Shown: positions 52,638 through 62,816, numbered from the stretch's first letter. The stretch is 64,000 bases of DNA from an uncultured Eubacterium sp. (GCA_910584985.1 CAJUDJ010000007.1:9568-73567), one strand, 5' to 3'. Made by a program: numbers and translations. Notes: generated by a model from the sequence alone, not told the origin.

Positions 52638-54527
52638 TTAATCATTATATTCTGTCAATTCCTCGGAGGCCTGTTCCCATTCTTCGTACAGTTTTTCTTT
52701 AACAGCATTCACAGCTTCCAACTCGGCAGTAATTTTAAGCAGCTCTTCATACGGTGGATTGGAACAAATCTTTTCTTCAATCAGCCCTGCCCGAAGCTCT
52801 GCATCCTCAATTTCATCCTCAAGCCTTGAAAGCCTTGTTTTCAGCTTTCGCAAGGCACTTGCCTTTTCCTTTTTTAATTTATAATCATTCACTTTAACCG
52901 TTTTTTCTTTTTTAACCTTTTCCCCGGAAATAAAGCGTTTTTCAGCATAGTCATCATAATTTCCCAAATAAGTATTCACACCGTGCGGTGTTAACTCAAT
53001 AATTGAGGTTGCAAGCTTATTAATAAAATATCTGTCATGCGAAACAATAAGCATCGTGCCGCTGTAATTCAAAAGCGTATTTTCAAGTTCTTCTCTTGAA
53101 AAAGCATCCAGATGGTTTGTAGGCTCATCAAGAAGAAGAAAATTAAACTGCCCCAGCATCAGCTTCAAAAGCGCTATTCTGGCACGCTCTCCACCCGAGC
53201 ATTTTTCAAGCACTTTATAAACATCATCGCCTTTAAACAGAAAAGCAGCAAGGGCATTTCTTAATTTCGTTTCCGTCAAATAAGGAAATGCCGTCCACAC
53301 CTCTTCCAGCGCCGTTTTCGTTAAATCAAGCTTTGCCTGCACCTGATCAAAATATCCTGTAAACAGATTGGCACCGAATTTAAACCTGCCGTCTGACGCA
53401 GGATAATCCTTCATCAGAATTTTAAGCAGTGTTGTTTTTCCGCATCCGTTATCACCAAGCAGGAAAACACGCTCGCCCTTTGTTATATTAAAGGAAACAT
53501 TATCAAAAATCTTTTTTTCTCCGAAGGATTTTGCAAGCTCCGATACTTCCAGAACTTCTTCGCCCGAAACACATTTCGGAGTAAAATCAAATCTGATTTT
53601 CTGCACCTTTGCATCAGGCACAACCATATGCGCCTTTATTCTTTCAATAACCTTTTCCTTGCTTTCGGCCGTTTTTATATTCTTTTCCCTGTTCCACTGA
53701 CGTTGCTGTGCAATAATGCCTTCAAGCCGTTCTATTTCCTTTAAATCCTGCTCATATTTTTCTTCAATTGCCTTTTGTTCGGATTCCTTTTTAACAAGAA
53801 ATTCAGAATAATTACCTTTATAGGCACGAAGCCTGCCGTTTTCAATTTCGATGGTTTTTTCAGTAACCTTATCCAGAAAATATCTGTCGTGCGATATAAC
53901 AATAAATGCGCCCGAAAAGGAAGAAAGAAAACCTTCAAGCCATTCAACGGCACTTATATCAAGATGGTTTGTGGGCTCGTCAAGCAGCAGCAGATCCGCC
54001 TTGGAAAGGAGCAGCTTTGCAAGAATAAGCTTTGATTTCTGCCCGCCGGAAAGCTTTTCCGTTTCCATGGAAAAATCCTTTTCATCAAATCCAAGCCCGA
54101 TAAGGCTGGAGCGTGTAAGGCTTTTATAGGTTAAGCCGCCCTTATTCTGAAATTCATTTGTCAGAAAATCCTGCCTCGCAATAAGTGCGTCATCTGTCGT
54201 TTTCGTAAGTTTTTCCGAGATCTCTTCAAGCTCTTTTTCAATTTCTATCAAATCTGTAAAAACGGAAATCAGCTCGTCATAAACGGTTTTATTATCCGAA
54301 CAGGTGTGCTGCTCCATATAGCCCACTTTAATATTTTTTCCTATAAAACATGCACCGCTGTCTGCCGCGTAATCGCCCTTTATAATTTTAAAAAGCGATG
54401 TTTTTCCGACACCGTTTGCACCGACAAAGCCAACTCTGTCTTTTTCAAATATATCAAATGAAACATCGCGGAATAAAGTGTGCCCGCCAAAGGATAATGT
54501 TAAATTCTGAAGACTTACTACTGCCAT
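52638..54527 (-). CDS. ABC-F family ATPase
   Basis: A 629-residue protein with two ABC domains and no TM segment. Walker A motifs are GFVGANGVGKTSLFK and FLLGDNGCGKTTLLK, signatures LSGGQKSKL and CSGGERARI, and Walker B LLLLDEPTNHLD twice. The inter-domain linker is long, and a C-terminal coiled coil (LKKEKASALRKLKTRLSRLEDEIEDAE) follows, as in Uup/YdiF-like housekeeping members that act at the ribosomal E site. A drug-resistance role cannot be excluded. RBS AGAGGG upstream of ATG. Confidence 0.92.
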   Translation of the reverse strand: MAVVSLQNLTLSFGGHTLFRDVSFDIFEKDRVGFVGANGVGKTSLFKIIKGDYAADSGACFIGKNIKVGYMEQHTCSDNKTVYDELISVFTDLIEIEKELEEISEKLTKTTDDALIARQDFLTNEFQNKGGLTYKSLTRSSLIGLGFDEKDFSMETEKLSGGQKSKLILAKLLLSKADLLLLDEPTNHLDISAVEWLEGFLSSFSGAFIVISHDRYFLDKVTEKTIEIENGRLRAYKGNYSEFLVKKESEQKAIEEKYEQDLKEIERLEGIIAQQRQWNREKNIKTAESKEKVIERIKAHMVVPDAKVQKIRFDFTPKCVSGEEVLEVSELAKSFGEKKIFDNVSFNITKGERVFLLGDNGCGKTTLLKILMKDYPASDGRFKFGANLFTGYFDQVQAKLDLTKTALEEVWTAFPYLTETKLRNALAAFLFKGDDVYKVLEKCSGGERARIALLKLMLGQFNFLLLDEPTNHLDAFSREELENTLLNYSGTMLIVSHDRYFINKLATSIIELTPHGVNTYLGNYDDYAEKRFISGEKVKKEKTVKVNDYKLKKEKASALRKLKTRLSRLEDEIEDAELRAGLIEEKICSNPPYEELLKITAELEAVNAVKEKLYEEWEQASEELTEYND

Positions 54528-54669
54528 AATTTGATTCCCTCTGAAAATTATAATGTTATTTTACACTATTACGCCTTGAATGTGAAGATAAATTTTGATA
54601 TATTAATATTATAAAATATTATCAAGGAAAAAACGGTGTGAAAAAACGCACAGTGTTATGGTGATTATT

Positions 54670-55623
54670 ATGGAAATTTTAAAATTAAAGCCTGTTTTTA
54701 AGGATTATATCTGGGGCGGAACAAGACTTCGGGATGATTTCGGATTTGAATGTGATGTGGAACCGATTGCAGAAGGCTGGATGCTTGCCTGCCATAAAGA
54801 CGGAAAGAGCATTATAGACGGCGGAAAATATGATTCCCTTACACTGGAAGAAGTGATTGAGAAAAACGGAAAAGAAAAAATCACCGGAACGAATGCATCG
54901 GCTTTTCCGTATTTTCCCGTGCTGATAAAGCTGATTGATGCAAAGGATAATCTGTCCATTCAGGTACATCCTGATAATGCATATGCTGAAAGCGTAGAGC
55001 ACGAATTCGGAAAAACAGAAATATGGTATGTGCTTGATGCGGCGGAAAACGCACAGTTGATTTACGGATTTAAGGAAAAAATTTCATCACAGGAATTCAG
55101 AAAAGCAATTGAAAACAATACACTTTTAGATGTGCTTAATGTTGTTCAGGTTAAAAAAGGTGATTTATTTTTTATTGAAGCAGGCACCGTGCACGCAATC
55201 GGAAAAGGTGCTTTGATTGCTGAAATTCAGCAGAACAGTAATTCAACCTACCGTGTTTATGATTACGGCAGAGTCGGAAAAGACGGAAAGCCAAGAGAGC
55301 TTCATATAGACAAGGCAGTGGATGTTTCGGTAACTGAACCTGCCAAATATGAAATAAAGCCCTTCGGAACACTGCAGGAAATTCCCGGCGGCACAAAGCT
55401 TCTGCTTACTGAATGCGATTTATTCACAGTTCATCATTACGATGTAAAAACTGAAATTGAATTGAAAACCGATGAAAAAAGTTTTCATCACATTCTTGTT
55501 GCAAACGGAAGCGGAAAAATCAACGGCACTGCATTTGCAAAGGGCGACAGCTTTTTTGTGCCCGCAAATTTCGGAAATTACAAAATCAGCGGAAATGCAG
55601 AAATACTTGTAACGAATATTTAA
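54670..55623 (+). CDS. manA: Mannose-6-phosphate isomerase, class I
   Basis: Interconverts mannose 6-phosphate and fructose 6-phosphate. The 317-residue protein has LKPVFKDYIWGGTRLRDDFGF, the zinc-binding LSIQVHPDNAYA, EIWYVLDA, and KKGDLFFIEAGTVHAIGKGALIAEIQQNSNSTYRVYDYGR. Length matches the short Bacillus type. Start chosen at ATG 54670 with GGTGAT just upstream; the frame could also begin at ATG 54658. Confidence 0.92.
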   Translation: MEILKLKPVFKDYIWGGTRLRDDFGFECDVEPIAEGWMLACHKDGKSIIDGGKYDSLTLEEVIEKNGKEKITGTNASAFPYFPVLIKLIDAKDNLSIQVHPDNAYAESVEHEFGKTEIWYVLDAAENAQLIYGFKEKISSQEFRKAIENNTLLDVLNVVQVKKGDLFFIEAGTVHAIGKGALIAEIQQNSNSTYRVYDYGRVGKDGKPRELHIDKAVDVSVTEPAKYEIKPFGTLQEIPGGTKLLLTECDLFTVHHYDVKTEIELKTDEKSFHHILVANGSGKINGTAFAKGDSFFVPANFGNYKISGNAEILVTNI

Positions 55624-55663
55624 AATAAAATTTTTCTTATTCTGTTTAAAACAGAAACGAATA

Positions 55664-55701
55664 AAAAGCCGTTAGTGTGGGTAACATACTAACGACTTTT
55701 T
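55664..55701 (+). terminator. Terminator after manA
   Basis: AAAAGCCGTTAGT pairs with ACTAACGACTTTT with one mismatch, then T-rich sequence. The RBS of the DUF378 gene follows immediately. Confidence 0.7.
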
Positions 55702-55718
55702 ATTTGGAGATGAAAATT

Positions 55719-55928
55719 ATGAGTATTATAAACAGAATTGCTTTAATCCTTAACATTATCGGCGGTATCAACTGGGGTTTAATCGGACTTTTCCAGTTTG
55801 ACCTTGTCGCCTGGATCTGCGGCGGTCAGGATTCCATTTTTGCAAGAATCATTTACAGCATTGTAGGTCTTGCGGCTATCTGGTGCATCAGCCTTCTGTT
55901 CAGGGATAATCATATTGTAAGAGAGTAA
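55719..55928 (+). CDS. DUF378 family small membrane protein
   Basis: A 69-residue protein with two TM helices: IALILNIIGGINWGLIGLFQFDLV and IIYSIVGLAAIWCISLLF. The GGINWGLIGL motif is the hallmark of DUF378. Start chosen at ATG 55719 (GGAG RBS); the upstream in-frame ATG at 55677 sits in the manA terminator. Function unknown. Confidence 0.82.
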   Translation: MSIINRIALILNIIGGINWGLIGLFQFDLVAWICGGQDSIFARIIYSIVGLAAIWCISLLFRDNHIVRE

Positions 55929-55942
55929 AGCATAAAAAGTCA

Positions 55943-55976
55943 GACGGCGGAAAGCATTCCAAGCTTCCGCCGTCTA
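55943..55976. terminator. Bidirectional terminator between the DUF378 gene and sigE
   Basis: AGACGGCGGAA/TTCCGCCGTCT, an 11-bp stem with a 12-base loop. It follows sigE directly, so the sigG usually found next in Bacillus is not part of this operon. Confidence 0.82.
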
Positions 55977-55981
55977 CATAT

Positions 55982-56704
55982 TTATACATATTCACGCATC
56001 ATTTCGTTGCGTATTTTTTCTATAATCCTTTTTTCAAGCCTGGAAATATAGCTTTGTGAAATTCCCATTAAATCCGCAAGTTCCTTTTGCGTATGTTCCG
56101 TTTCCCCCATAATGCCAAAGCGCATTTTCATCAGTTCCCTTTCTTTTTCGGAAAGGGAATTTACTATTTTTAAAAGCAGCTTTTTCTCGTCACTGTATTC
56201 AATATCAACCGATATTTCATCAGGCTCGCTTCCAAGCACATCACGCAGGGTGAGCTCATTTCCGTCCCAGTCAATGCTGAGCGGTTCATCAAAACTCATT
56301 TCGTGCTTTGCGTTATTCACCTTGCGCAGATGCATAAGTATTTCATTTTCAATGCATCTTGAAGCATAGGTGGCAAATTTAATGTTTTTATCGGGATTAA
56401 AGGTTTTAACTGCCTTCATAAGTCCGATTGTGCCTATGGAAACAAGGTCTTCGGTTGAGGTTGCACAGCCGTCAAACTTTTTTGCTATGTAAACAACCAG
56501 ACGAAGATTATGGGTTATCAGCAAATCCCTGTGCTCTTCAATTCCCTGCCTGAGCTCGCTCATAACGGTTTCTTCCTCTTCTTTGGTTAAAGGCGGCGGA
56601 AGTGTTTCAGGCCCATTAATGTAAAAACATTCTCTTTTTAAAAATCTTAACTTAAAGGCTTTTGCTTTCAAAGCCCTTAAAATCTGTTTGATTTTCTTAA
56701 ACAT
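55982..56704 (-). CDS. sigE: Sporulation sigma factor sigma-E
   Basis: Mother-cell-specific sigma factor of early sporulation. The 240-residue protein equals Bacillus SigE in length and has the pro-sequence-like basic N-terminus (about 1-30), LPPPLTKEEE, region 2 (NLRLVVYIAKKFDGCATSTEDLVSIGTIGLMKAVKTF; FATYASRCIENEILMHLRK) and region 4 (MRFG...TQKELADLMGISQSYISRLEKRII). It lies 9 bp downstream of spoIIGA, its activating protease gene. This is direct evidence for endospore formation. Confidence 0.96.
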   Translation of the reverse strand: MFKKIKQILRALKAKAFKLRFLKRECFYINGPETLPPPLTKEEEETVMSELRQGIEEHRDLLITHNLRLVVYIAKKFDGCATSTEDLVSIGTIGLMKAVKTFNPDKNIKFATYASRCIENEILMHLRKVNNAKHEMSFDEPLSIDWDGNELTLRDVLGSEPDEISVDIEYSDEKKLLLKIVNSLSEKERELMKMRFGIMGETEHTQKELADLMGISQSYISRLEKRIIEKIRNEMMREYV

Positions 56705-56713
56705 AATACTCCC

Positions 56714-57511
56714 TCATACATTTAATATTTTCGGATTTAATATTCCCTGGTATTCCCCTTTTTTTACACTGTCGCTCAGCGCTATATAAACATCATGTAT
56801 TTCAACACTTCCGATTGAAGAGTTAATCTCTACTTTATCAGGCTTAAAAGCATTCAGCACCCCCTCTCCTCCTATGGTTGAAAACGGTATCAGCCTGTGG
56901 CATGAAATGTTTTCAAACAGCTTTTTTTCAGCAATAATCACCGGGCTGTCCGAAAACGGCTCTTTCAGATTATTGCCGCTGTCTGCAAACGCAAAAAATT
57001 TAACTTTTTCGTCATTTTTATAAACAGTTACGCTGTAAAGTTCCTTAACGGCTGTTTTATTGTTATATATTCTTATTATTACAACTGAAAGAATATAGGC
57101 TGCAAACGCAGTTATCAGAAGAATACGCGCCGAAACATTGAAATACACTGTGGAATTATTGATTACAATGCCTTCAGGCTTAAACAGAAACCACAGCCCG
57201 ATTATAATTCCCAGAAACAGAAGATTTACAAAAAAGAAAATTGCAACTTCTTTTATGTATGCCTTGAAACCTTTCAGTTTAAAAGCAACGGCGATAATTA
57301 TGCACGCAGCCGCAAGCTTTCCGAGACAGGAAACGGCAAAATTAAGATGATCGAAAAGAATAACAAGCGAATACAGACCGCCTAAAAAAGATGCAAGAAC
57401 TGTCCTTAGCAGTTTTTCCTTTCTTTTTGCAAATTTTGCGGTAACCATAACCAGAAAAAAGGTAATAAAAAAATTAACAACAAAAAGAACATCAATATAA
57501 ATTACATGCAT
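56714..57511 (-). CDS. spoIIGA: Sigma-E processing peptidase SpoIIGA
   Basis: A membrane aspartic protease that cleaves pro-sigma-E in the mother cell when triggered by SpoIIR from the forespore. The 265-residue protein opens VIYIDVLFVVNFFITFFLV and has five TM helices (to about residue 150), then a protease domain with the DSG motif in FFAFADSGNNLKEPFSDSPVII. It is first in the operon with sigE and preceded by a promoter of unusual spacing. Confidence 0.93.
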   Translation of the reverse strand: MHVIYIDVLFVVNFFITFFLVMVTAKFAKRKEKLLRTVLASFLGGLYSLVILFDHLNFAVSCLGKLAAACIIIAVAFKLKGFKAYIKEVAIFFFVNLLFLGIIIGLWFLFKPEGIVINNSTVYFNVSARILLITAFAAYILSVVIIRIYNNKTAVKELYSVTVYKNDEKVKFFAFADSGNNLKEPFSDSPVIIAEKKLFENISCHRLIPFSTIGGEGVLNAFKPDKVEINSSIGSVEIHDVYIALSDSVKKGEYQGILNPKILNV

Positions 57512-57528
57512 AAGCCACCACCGAAATT

Positions 57529-57575
57529 ATTATACAGCGGTGAAAACAAATAAAATGTCAAATAAAATTGTTCAA
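57529..57575 (-). promoter_or_regulatory. spoIIG-like promoter with extended 21-bp spacer and possible Spo0A boxes
   Basis: On the minus strand, TTGACA (57561-57556) and TATAAT (57534-57529) are 21 bases apart, as in the Spo0A-activated Bacillus spoIIG promoter, whose spacer is 22. The plus-strand words TGTCAAA (57556) and TGTTCAA (57569) resemble the 0A box TGTCGAA, though neither is exact. Confidence 0.55.
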
Positions 57576-57677
57576 AGCAAATAAACACATCTTTCATTTA
57601 TTTTCGGAAAGGAGGAAAGCTGAAAATGCCTTTTGTAAGAAAATCACATATTCTTAGGGCGGCAAAAGGCATAAAAA

Positions 57678-57702
57678 GAGGCAGTGAACACTTCACTGCC
57701 TC
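57678..57702 (-). terminator. Terminator after the cyclophilin gene
   Basis: GAGGCAGTGAA/TTCACTGCCTC with a 3-base loop, followed on the minus strand by TTTTTATG. It ends the GH2-cyclophilin operon. Confidence 0.9.
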
Positions 57703-57712
57703 CGCACCTTGT

Positions 57713-58297
57713 TTATTCAGCTATTTCTATTGCTTCTATAATTACATCGTATACAGGTTTATCGCCCATGCCGCATTTCACTGCGGCAATTTCCTCCAGA
57801 GTATCACTGCCTTGTGTAAGCTGACCGAATACTGTGTGATGAAAATCAAGCCACGGCGTTCCGCCCACAGCCTTATAATTATCAATCACAGCCTGCGGAA
57901 AGCCGTTATCCTTGAGCTGTTCCATCTGATTCAAAAGATTAGACGGAACGGTTTTTGCCTGAACAATGAAGAACTGGCTGCCGTTCGTATTCGGCCCTGA
58001 ATTAGCCATGGAAAGTGCCCCGTAATAATTCCGTGCGTCTATGGAGAATTCATCCTCAAAGCTGCTGCCGTAAATGGATTCACCGCCGCAGCCCGTTCCC
58101 GTGGGATCACCGCCCTGAATCATAAAATCCTTTATTACACGGTGAAAAATAAGCCCGTTATAATATCCGTTTTTTGCATGCGCAACAAAATTTTCAACTG
58201 CCTTTGGTGCAATATCGGGAAATAATACAAATTCCATATCTCCCCTGTTGGTTTTTATCAATGCCTTTATTCCGTTTTTCTCTTCAAGCTGATTCAT
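57713..58297 (-). CDS. Cyclophilin-type peptidyl-prolyl cis-trans isomerase
   Basis: A 194-residue cyclophilin without a signal peptide, so cytoplasmic. Conserved blocks are [49 protein letters not shown] and [22 protein letters not shown], including the catalytic Arg in FHRV. There is an insertion of ~25 residues ([24 protein letters not shown]) seen in clostridial members. It overlaps the GH2 gene in a TAATG junction. Confidence 0.94.
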   Translation of the reverse strand: MNQLEEKNGIKALIKTNRGDMEFVLFPDIAPKAVENFVAHAKNGYYNGLIFHRVIKDFMIQGGDPTGTGCGGESIYGSSFEDEFSIDARNYYGALSMANSGPNTNGSQFFIVQAKTVPSNLLNQMEQLKDNGFPQAVIDNYKAVGGTPWLDFHHTVFGQLTQGSDTLEEIAAVKCGMGDKPVYDVIIEAIEIAE

Positions 58298-59994
58298 TAT
58301 AATTTAACCTTTCTGTTTATTTCTTTTATTGTGTTTTCATCAATTTTTACAACCTTTCGGTCATAGGTAAGAATGCCGTTAAGCTCATCCTCAACATCTG
58401 TAACCTGCGTATAAACCGTGGCTGCAAGCCCTGTTTTAATCTGAGGCAGGATTGTTTTTTCAAAGGTTCTCTTGTAAGCCTTTGTTAGACTTTCCTTTGT
58501 TTTATATATTTTATAGCCGAACATTTTATTATTAAAGGTATGACCTTCGATTTTCTGAGAATATCCGCCGAATTCCGATAAAACATATGGCCTTTCACCT
58601 GCTTTTACCTTAATCGGCGTAAAATAGATATGCTTTGATATGACATCAGAGCAGCCCCTGTCGTGCCAGCCGGAAGCCGTGTCTACCGTTCTGGACGGAT
58701 CAAGCCTTTTCAGCATATCATATGCGGCATTTGAATCAAACTGCCCCCATCCCTCGTTGAACGGCACCCAAAGCGCAATACAAGGGCAGTTATACAGATA
58801 ATCAACCATATCCATAAGCTCTTCATAATAAAGTTCTCTTGCTGCCTTATCCGTTCTTTTAAAGGTTTTGTAATTGGTGTCGTCAAGATTAATGCCTATA
58901 AACGGCCAGACAGATATTTCAAGCCCGTAATTTCCGCCGCCGTTTATCATATCCTGCCACACAAGAATGCCGTTTACATCACAGTAATGATACCAAAGGA
59001 GCGGCTCAATCTTAATATGCTTTCGCAGCATATTAAAGCCCAGTTCTTTCATTTTTTTAACATCGTCCTCCATCGCTTGATTGCTTGGAGGGGTAAGAAA
59101 ACCGTCAGGATAATAACCCTGATCCAGCAGTCCGTTATGAAAATACGGTTTGTTGTTCAAAAACAGACGCCAAATTCCGTTTTCATCTTTTCCTGTGGAA
59201 AACTTTCTCATACCGAAATAAGAGGTAATGGTTTCGCCGCATGCCTGAAATGTAACGGTATAAAGAAACGGATTTTCAGGCGACCATGCCTTGAAATCAG
59301 ACAGCTTCACAGTTGTTTCCCTTGTTTGTGCAATTATATCTTCGCCGTCATAAATCGTTGTAAGAACATCCTCTGTTCCGAAAAACTCGAAATGCACCTG
59401 TTCCCTGTCATAGTCAGGTGTAATTTTAACCTTTTCAAGAAATTCCGCCGGTGTGCTTTCAAGCCACACCGTCTGCCAGATTCCGCTCTGCGGGCTGTAC
59501 CATATACCGCCCCGCTTGAATTTCTGCTTGCCCTTTGAATATTCTTTGGTATCTGAATAATCAGCAACGGAAACATTTATAATATTCTGCCCGGTTACAA
59601 TAAAATCGGTGATTTCAAGCCGGAAAGGCGTATATCCGCCTGCATGGCTGCCGGCTTTTTTTCCGTTTATAAACACATTGGCAAGCTGATCAACCGCACC
59701 GAAATGAATAAATACCCTGCCCTTATTAAAGCCCTCAGGTATTTCAAAAGCCCTTTGATAATGCAAAAATTCCCCGGGCTTCAGCACTCTGTTTACCCCC
59801 GAAAGCGGTGTTTCAGGTGAAAACGGAACAACAATGTCGTAATCAAATTCCTCAGGTAGTTCTTTTTTATCGGAAAAAGCACATTTCCATACACCGTTTA
59901 AATTTATGTAGCTGTTTCTTACAAACTGCGGGCGCGGATATTCGTTTAAAGGATTTTCCCTGTTCAGCATTTCGCCGTATTTTGTTAATAGCAT
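58297..59994 (-). CDS. GH2 family glycoside hydrolase (short beta-galactosidase/beta-glucuronidase type)
   Basis: A 565-residue GH2 enzyme: jelly-roll domain (about 20-190), Ig-like domain and TIM barrel. The acid/base Glu414 is in FNEGWGQFD and the predicted nucleophile Glu474 in LSEFGGYS. It lacks the LacZ small-chain domains and any signal peptide. Specificity cannot be told; short GH2 members cleave beta-galactosides, beta-glucuronides or beta-mannosides. It is translationally coupled to a cyclophilin gene. Confidence 0.88.
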   Translation of the reverse strand: MLLTKYGEMLNRENPLNEYPRPQFVRNSYINLNGVWKCAFSDKKELPEEFDYDIVVPFSPETPLSGVNRVLKPGEFLHYQRAFEIPEGFNKGRVFIHFGAVDQLANVFINGKKAGSHAGGYTPFRLEITDFIVTGQNIINVSVADYSDTKEYSKGKQKFKRGGIWYSPQSGIWQTVWLESTPAEFLEKVKITPDYDREQVHFEFFGTEDVLTTIYDGEDIIAQTRETTVKLSDFKAWSPENPFLYTVTFQACGETITSYFGMRKFSTGKDENGIWRLFLNNKPYFHNGLLDQGYYPDGFLTPPSNQAMEDDVKKMKELGFNMLRKHIKIEPLLWYHYCDVNGILVWQDMINGGGNYGLEISVWPFIGINLDDTNYKTFKRTDKAARELYYEELMDMVDYLYNCPCIALWVPFNEGWGQFDSNAAYDMLKRLDPSRTVDTASGWHDRGCSDVISKHIYFTPIKVKAGERPYVLSEFGGYSQKIEGHTFNNKMFGYKIYKTKESLTKAYKRTFEKTILPQIKTGLAATVYTQVTDVEDELNGILTYDRKVVKIDENTIKEINRKVKL

Positions 59995-60047
59995 TTCATT
60001 TTCCCCTTTTAATATAATTTGCCTGAGATAAAATATAAAGTAAAACA

Positions 60048-60075
60048 GGCGGACTTTCTTATTAAAATGTCCGCC
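60048..60075 (-). terminator. Terminator of the ilv-leu operon
   Basis: GGCGGAC/GTCCGCC with a 14-base loop, then TGTTTTACTTT on the minus strand, 12 bp after the unknown gene at 60088. Confidence 0.75.
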
Positions 60076-60087
60076 GTTTGTACCTGT

Positions 60088-60495
60088 TTACGCAAAGCTG
60101 TAATCAATATTATTTTCTATGCACCATTCTGCAATTTTATTGTGTGTATATACGTTTGAAAATTCGTCAATTCCCTCTTTCAGCTCAGGATAAGCATAAA
60201 AATACTTCCAGAAAGTATCAACAAATTCCTCACCCTGCACTTTATCAAGAACAGATTTGATTTTTGCATTCCCCTTATCTGCAATAAAGCTCCGCATAAT
60301 TTCTTCATTACTGATTGTAATAAAAGGAATTAAACCAATGGAAACGAAATAGGTTGTCTGCCCCATATCGGCAGGCTTCGCATCCGTATCCAGATCTCTG
60401 ATATTTTTAACTGTGTAATCCTTATAGGAAAACCAGAATTCAGAAGAACCGCTTCCGCATTTATTCAGCAGTTCAGAATCAATAATAAGTTTCAT
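60088..60495 (-). CDS. Protein of unknown function, last gene of the ilv-leu operon
   Basis: A 135-residue soluble protein I cannot assign. It is rich in aromatic residues (SSEFWFSYKDYTVKNIRDLD; VDTFWKYFYAYPELKEGIDEF) and mostly alpha/beta by appearance, with no TM segment, signal peptide or Cys motif. It begins 30 bp after leuD, ends just before a terminator, and is probably co-transcribed with the branched-chain amino acid genes, though no link in function is evident. Confidence 0.6.
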   Translation of the reverse strand: MKLIIDSELLNKCGSGSSEFWFSYKDYTVKNIRDLDTDAKPADMGQTTYFVSIGLIPFITISNEEIMRSFIADKGNAKIKSVLDKVQGEEFVDTFWKYFYAYPELKEGIDEFSNVYTHNKIAEWCIENNIDYSFA

Positions 60496-60525
60496 TATAA
60501 TACCACCGTTAAATCAAAACACCAA

Positions 60526-61005
60526 TCAGCCTATTGATTTCAAGAGACCGCCCTTTGAAATAATATCCTGAATAAACGGCGGAAACGGCTGTGCCTGATA
60601 GCTTTTGCCCGTTGTGCAGTTTTTAATCAGACCGCTGTCAAAATCAACCTCAACCTCATCACCGTTTTTAATATCTTTTGCCGCCTCATCACATTCAAGA
60701 ATGGCAAGGCCGATATTGATTGCATTTCTGTAAAATATGCGTGCAAATGTCGATGCAATCACACAGGAAATCCCGCTTGCCTTAATGGCAATCGGTGCAT
60801 GCTCGCGTGATGAACCACAGCCGAAATTGGCTTCAGCAACCATAATATCCCCTGCTTTTACCTGATTTACAAATTCCTTGTCAATATCCTCCATACAGTG
60901 GGAAGCAAGCCATGCTTCATCACTTTTATTCAGATACCTTGCCGGAATAATTACATCAGTATCAATATTATTTCCGAATTTATGTACTTTTCCTTTTGCA
61001 TTCAT
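60526..61005 (-). CDS. leuD: 3-isopropylmalate dehydratase small subunit
   Basis: Leucine pathway isomerase, small subunit. The 159-residue protein is of the short archaeal/clostridial type: [64 protein letters not shown]. It follows leuC by 13 bp. Together they convert 2-isopropylmalate to 3-isopropylmalate. Confidence 0.96.
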   Translation of the reverse strand: MNAKGKVHKFGNNIDTDVIIPARYLNKSDEAWLASHCMEDIDKEFVNQVKAGDIMVAEANFGCGSSREHAPIAIKASGISCVIASTFARIFYRNAINIGLAILECDEAAKDIKNGDEVEVDFDSGLIKNCTTGKSYQAQPFPPFIQDIISKGGLLKSIG

Positions 61006-61018
61006 ATATCATTTCCTC

Positions 61019-62278
61019 CTATACTGCTGCAGGGTCCGCAATAAAGCCCTTAACAGCCGAAGCTGCTGCTACTGCCGGAGATGCAAGATAGATTTCTGAT
61101 TCCGTGTGCCCCATTCTGCCCACAAAATTACGGTTAGAGGTTGACACTGCCTTTTCACCCTTTGCGAGTATGCCCATATGACCGCCGAGACACGGACCGC
61201 AGGTTGGCGTGGAAACAATTGCACCGGCTTTAACAAAGATTTCAGCAAGACCTTCTTTAATACAGTCCAGATAAATCTGCTGCGTAGCAGGAATAACAAT
61301 AACGCGCACACCATCAGCAACCTTTTTGCCCTTAAGAATAGAAGCTGCGATACGCATATCCTCCATTCTTCCGTTTGTGCATGAACCGATAACCACCTGA
61401 TCAATTCTGATTTCGGGCACTTCATCAATCGTTTTTGTGTTTTCGGGAAGATGCGGAAATGCCACAGTCGGGCGAAGCGTGCTTAAATCAACAGTGATTT
61501 CACTGTCATAAACAGCATCAGCATCTGCCTCATATACCTTATATTCTCTTAATGATCTTCCTTTTACATATTCCAGCGTAACATCATCAACCGGGAAAAT
61601 ACCGTTTTTAGCGCCGCATTCAATCGCCATATTGGAAATGCACAGACGGTCATCCATAGAAAGATTTTTAATACCGCTTCCCGTAAATTCAAGGCTTTTA
61701 TAAAGGGCACCGTCCACCCCGATTTCACCTATAATGTGAAGAATAACATCCTTTCCGCTTATAAACGGAGCTTTTTCACCTGTTACAACAACCTTGATTG
61801 CGCTCGGAACTTTAAACCATGCTTTTCCGGAAATCATACCGGCTGCCATATCTGTTGAACCCACACCGGTTGAAAATGCACCAAGCGCACCGTAAGTGCA
61901 AGTGTGGCTGTCTGCACCGATAATACAGTCGCCGCAGGTTACAATGCCTTTTTCGGGAAGCAGTGCATGCTCAATACCCATATTTCCCACATCATAATAA
62001 TGAAGAATATCATTCTTTTTTGCAAATTCACGCACCTGTTTACAGTTTTCAGCAGACTGAATATCCTTGTTCGGCGTAAAATGGTCCATTACAAGAGAAA
62101 TTCTTGTTTTATCAAAAACGGAGGTTTTTCCGAATTTGTTCATTTCGTTGATTGCCACAGGAGAGGTTACATCGTTTCCGAGCACCATATCCAGATTGGC
62201 TTCTATCAGCTGCCCTGCCTCAACAAAATCAAGATCTGCATGCGCAGCCAATATTTTCTGCGTCATCGTCATACCCAT
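61019..62278 (-). CDS. leuC: 3-isopropylmalate dehydratase large subunit
   Basis: Aconitase-family large subunit carrying the [4Fe-4S] cluster. The 419-residue protein has [25 protein letters not shown], the cluster Cys in [16 protein letters not shown] and [14 protein letters not shown], and [11 protein letters not shown]. The short two-subunit type matches its leuD. RBS AGGTGA before the ATG at 62278. Confidence 0.96.
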   Translation of the reverse strand: MGMTMTQKILAAHADLDFVEAGQLIEANLDMVLGNDVTSPVAINEMNKFGKTSVFDKTRISLVMDHFTPNKDIQSAENCKQVREFAKKNDILHYYDVGNMGIEHALLPEKGIVTCGDCIIGADSHTCTYGALGAFSTGVGSTDMAAGMISGKAWFKVPSAIKVVVTGEKAPFISGKDVILHIIGEIGVDGALYKSLEFTGSGIKNLSMDDRLCISNMAIECGAKNGIFPVDDVTLEYVKGRSLREYKVYEADADAVYDSEITVDLSTLRPTVAFPHLPENTKTIDEVPEIRIDQVVIGSCTNGRMEDMRIAASILKGKKVADGVRVIVIPATQQIYLDCIKEGLAEIFVKAGAIVSTPTCGPCLGGHMGILAKGEKAVSTSNRNFVGRMGHTESEIYLASPAVAAASAVKGFIADPAAV

Positions 62279-62303
62279 ATATATTCACCTGTTTTCCTTA
62301 AAA

Positions 62304-62816
62304 TTAAATATCGTCTGTAAAAGAGCCCTCTCCTCTTTCAAGAGAAGTTACACCTGTTCGGGCAAGCTCCACAATTCCGAAATTCTGTTCAAGCTCAGCA
62401 ATAAACATATCTATTGCAGAACCCGCTCCTGTAAATTCAAGCGTTACGGTTGTTTTGGAAACATCAAGCACACGGGCGCCGTAACGCACATTATAGGAAA
62501 GCAGCTGATTTTTTGTTTCAATGCCTGCCGCTTTCACCTTAATAAGAAGAAGTTCGCTTGAAACAGATTTTTCATCCGTAAGCGCAGCAACCTTTTTAAC
62601 AATTTCAAGTTTTAAAAGCTGTGCCTTTATCTGTCTGAAATTTTCCGGTTCTGTATAAGTTTCTATTGTCATTCTTGAAAATAACGGATCTTCGGTTTCA
62701 CTGACAGTTAAAGAGCTGATATTATAACCCCTGCGTGAAAACAGACTTGCCACGCGCTGCAGCACACCGTATACATTATCAACAAGAACAGATAAAACTA
62801 ATTTTTCCTCTGCCAT
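62304..62816 (-). CDS. ilvN: Acetolactate synthase small (regulatory) subunit
   Basis: The regulatory subunit of acetohydroxyacid synthase, which mediates valine feedback inhibition. The 170-residue protein has an N-terminal ACT domain (LSVLVDNVYGVLQRVASLFSRRGYNISSLTVSETEDPLFSRMTI) and an ALS_ss_C domain ending in GVTSLERG. Start chosen at ATG 62816, 5 bp after the ilvB stop; the alternative GTG at 62825 would place GGAG only two bases from the start. Confidence 0.94.
   Translation of the reverse strand: MAEEKLVLSVLVDNVYGVLQRVASLFSRRGYNISSLTVSETEDPLFSRMTIETYTEPENFRQIKAQLLKLEIVKKVAALTDEKSVSSELLLIKVKAAGIETKNQLLSYNVRYGARVLDVSKTTVTLEFTGAGSAIDMFIAELEQNFGIVELARTGVTSLERGEGSFTDDI

Noticed and set aside
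58297..59994. Assigning the short GH2 enzyme as beta-glucuronidase
   Set aside because: The catalytic Glu pair is shared by all GH2 enzymes and no glucuronidase-specific Asn-x-Lys motif could be confirmed by eye.
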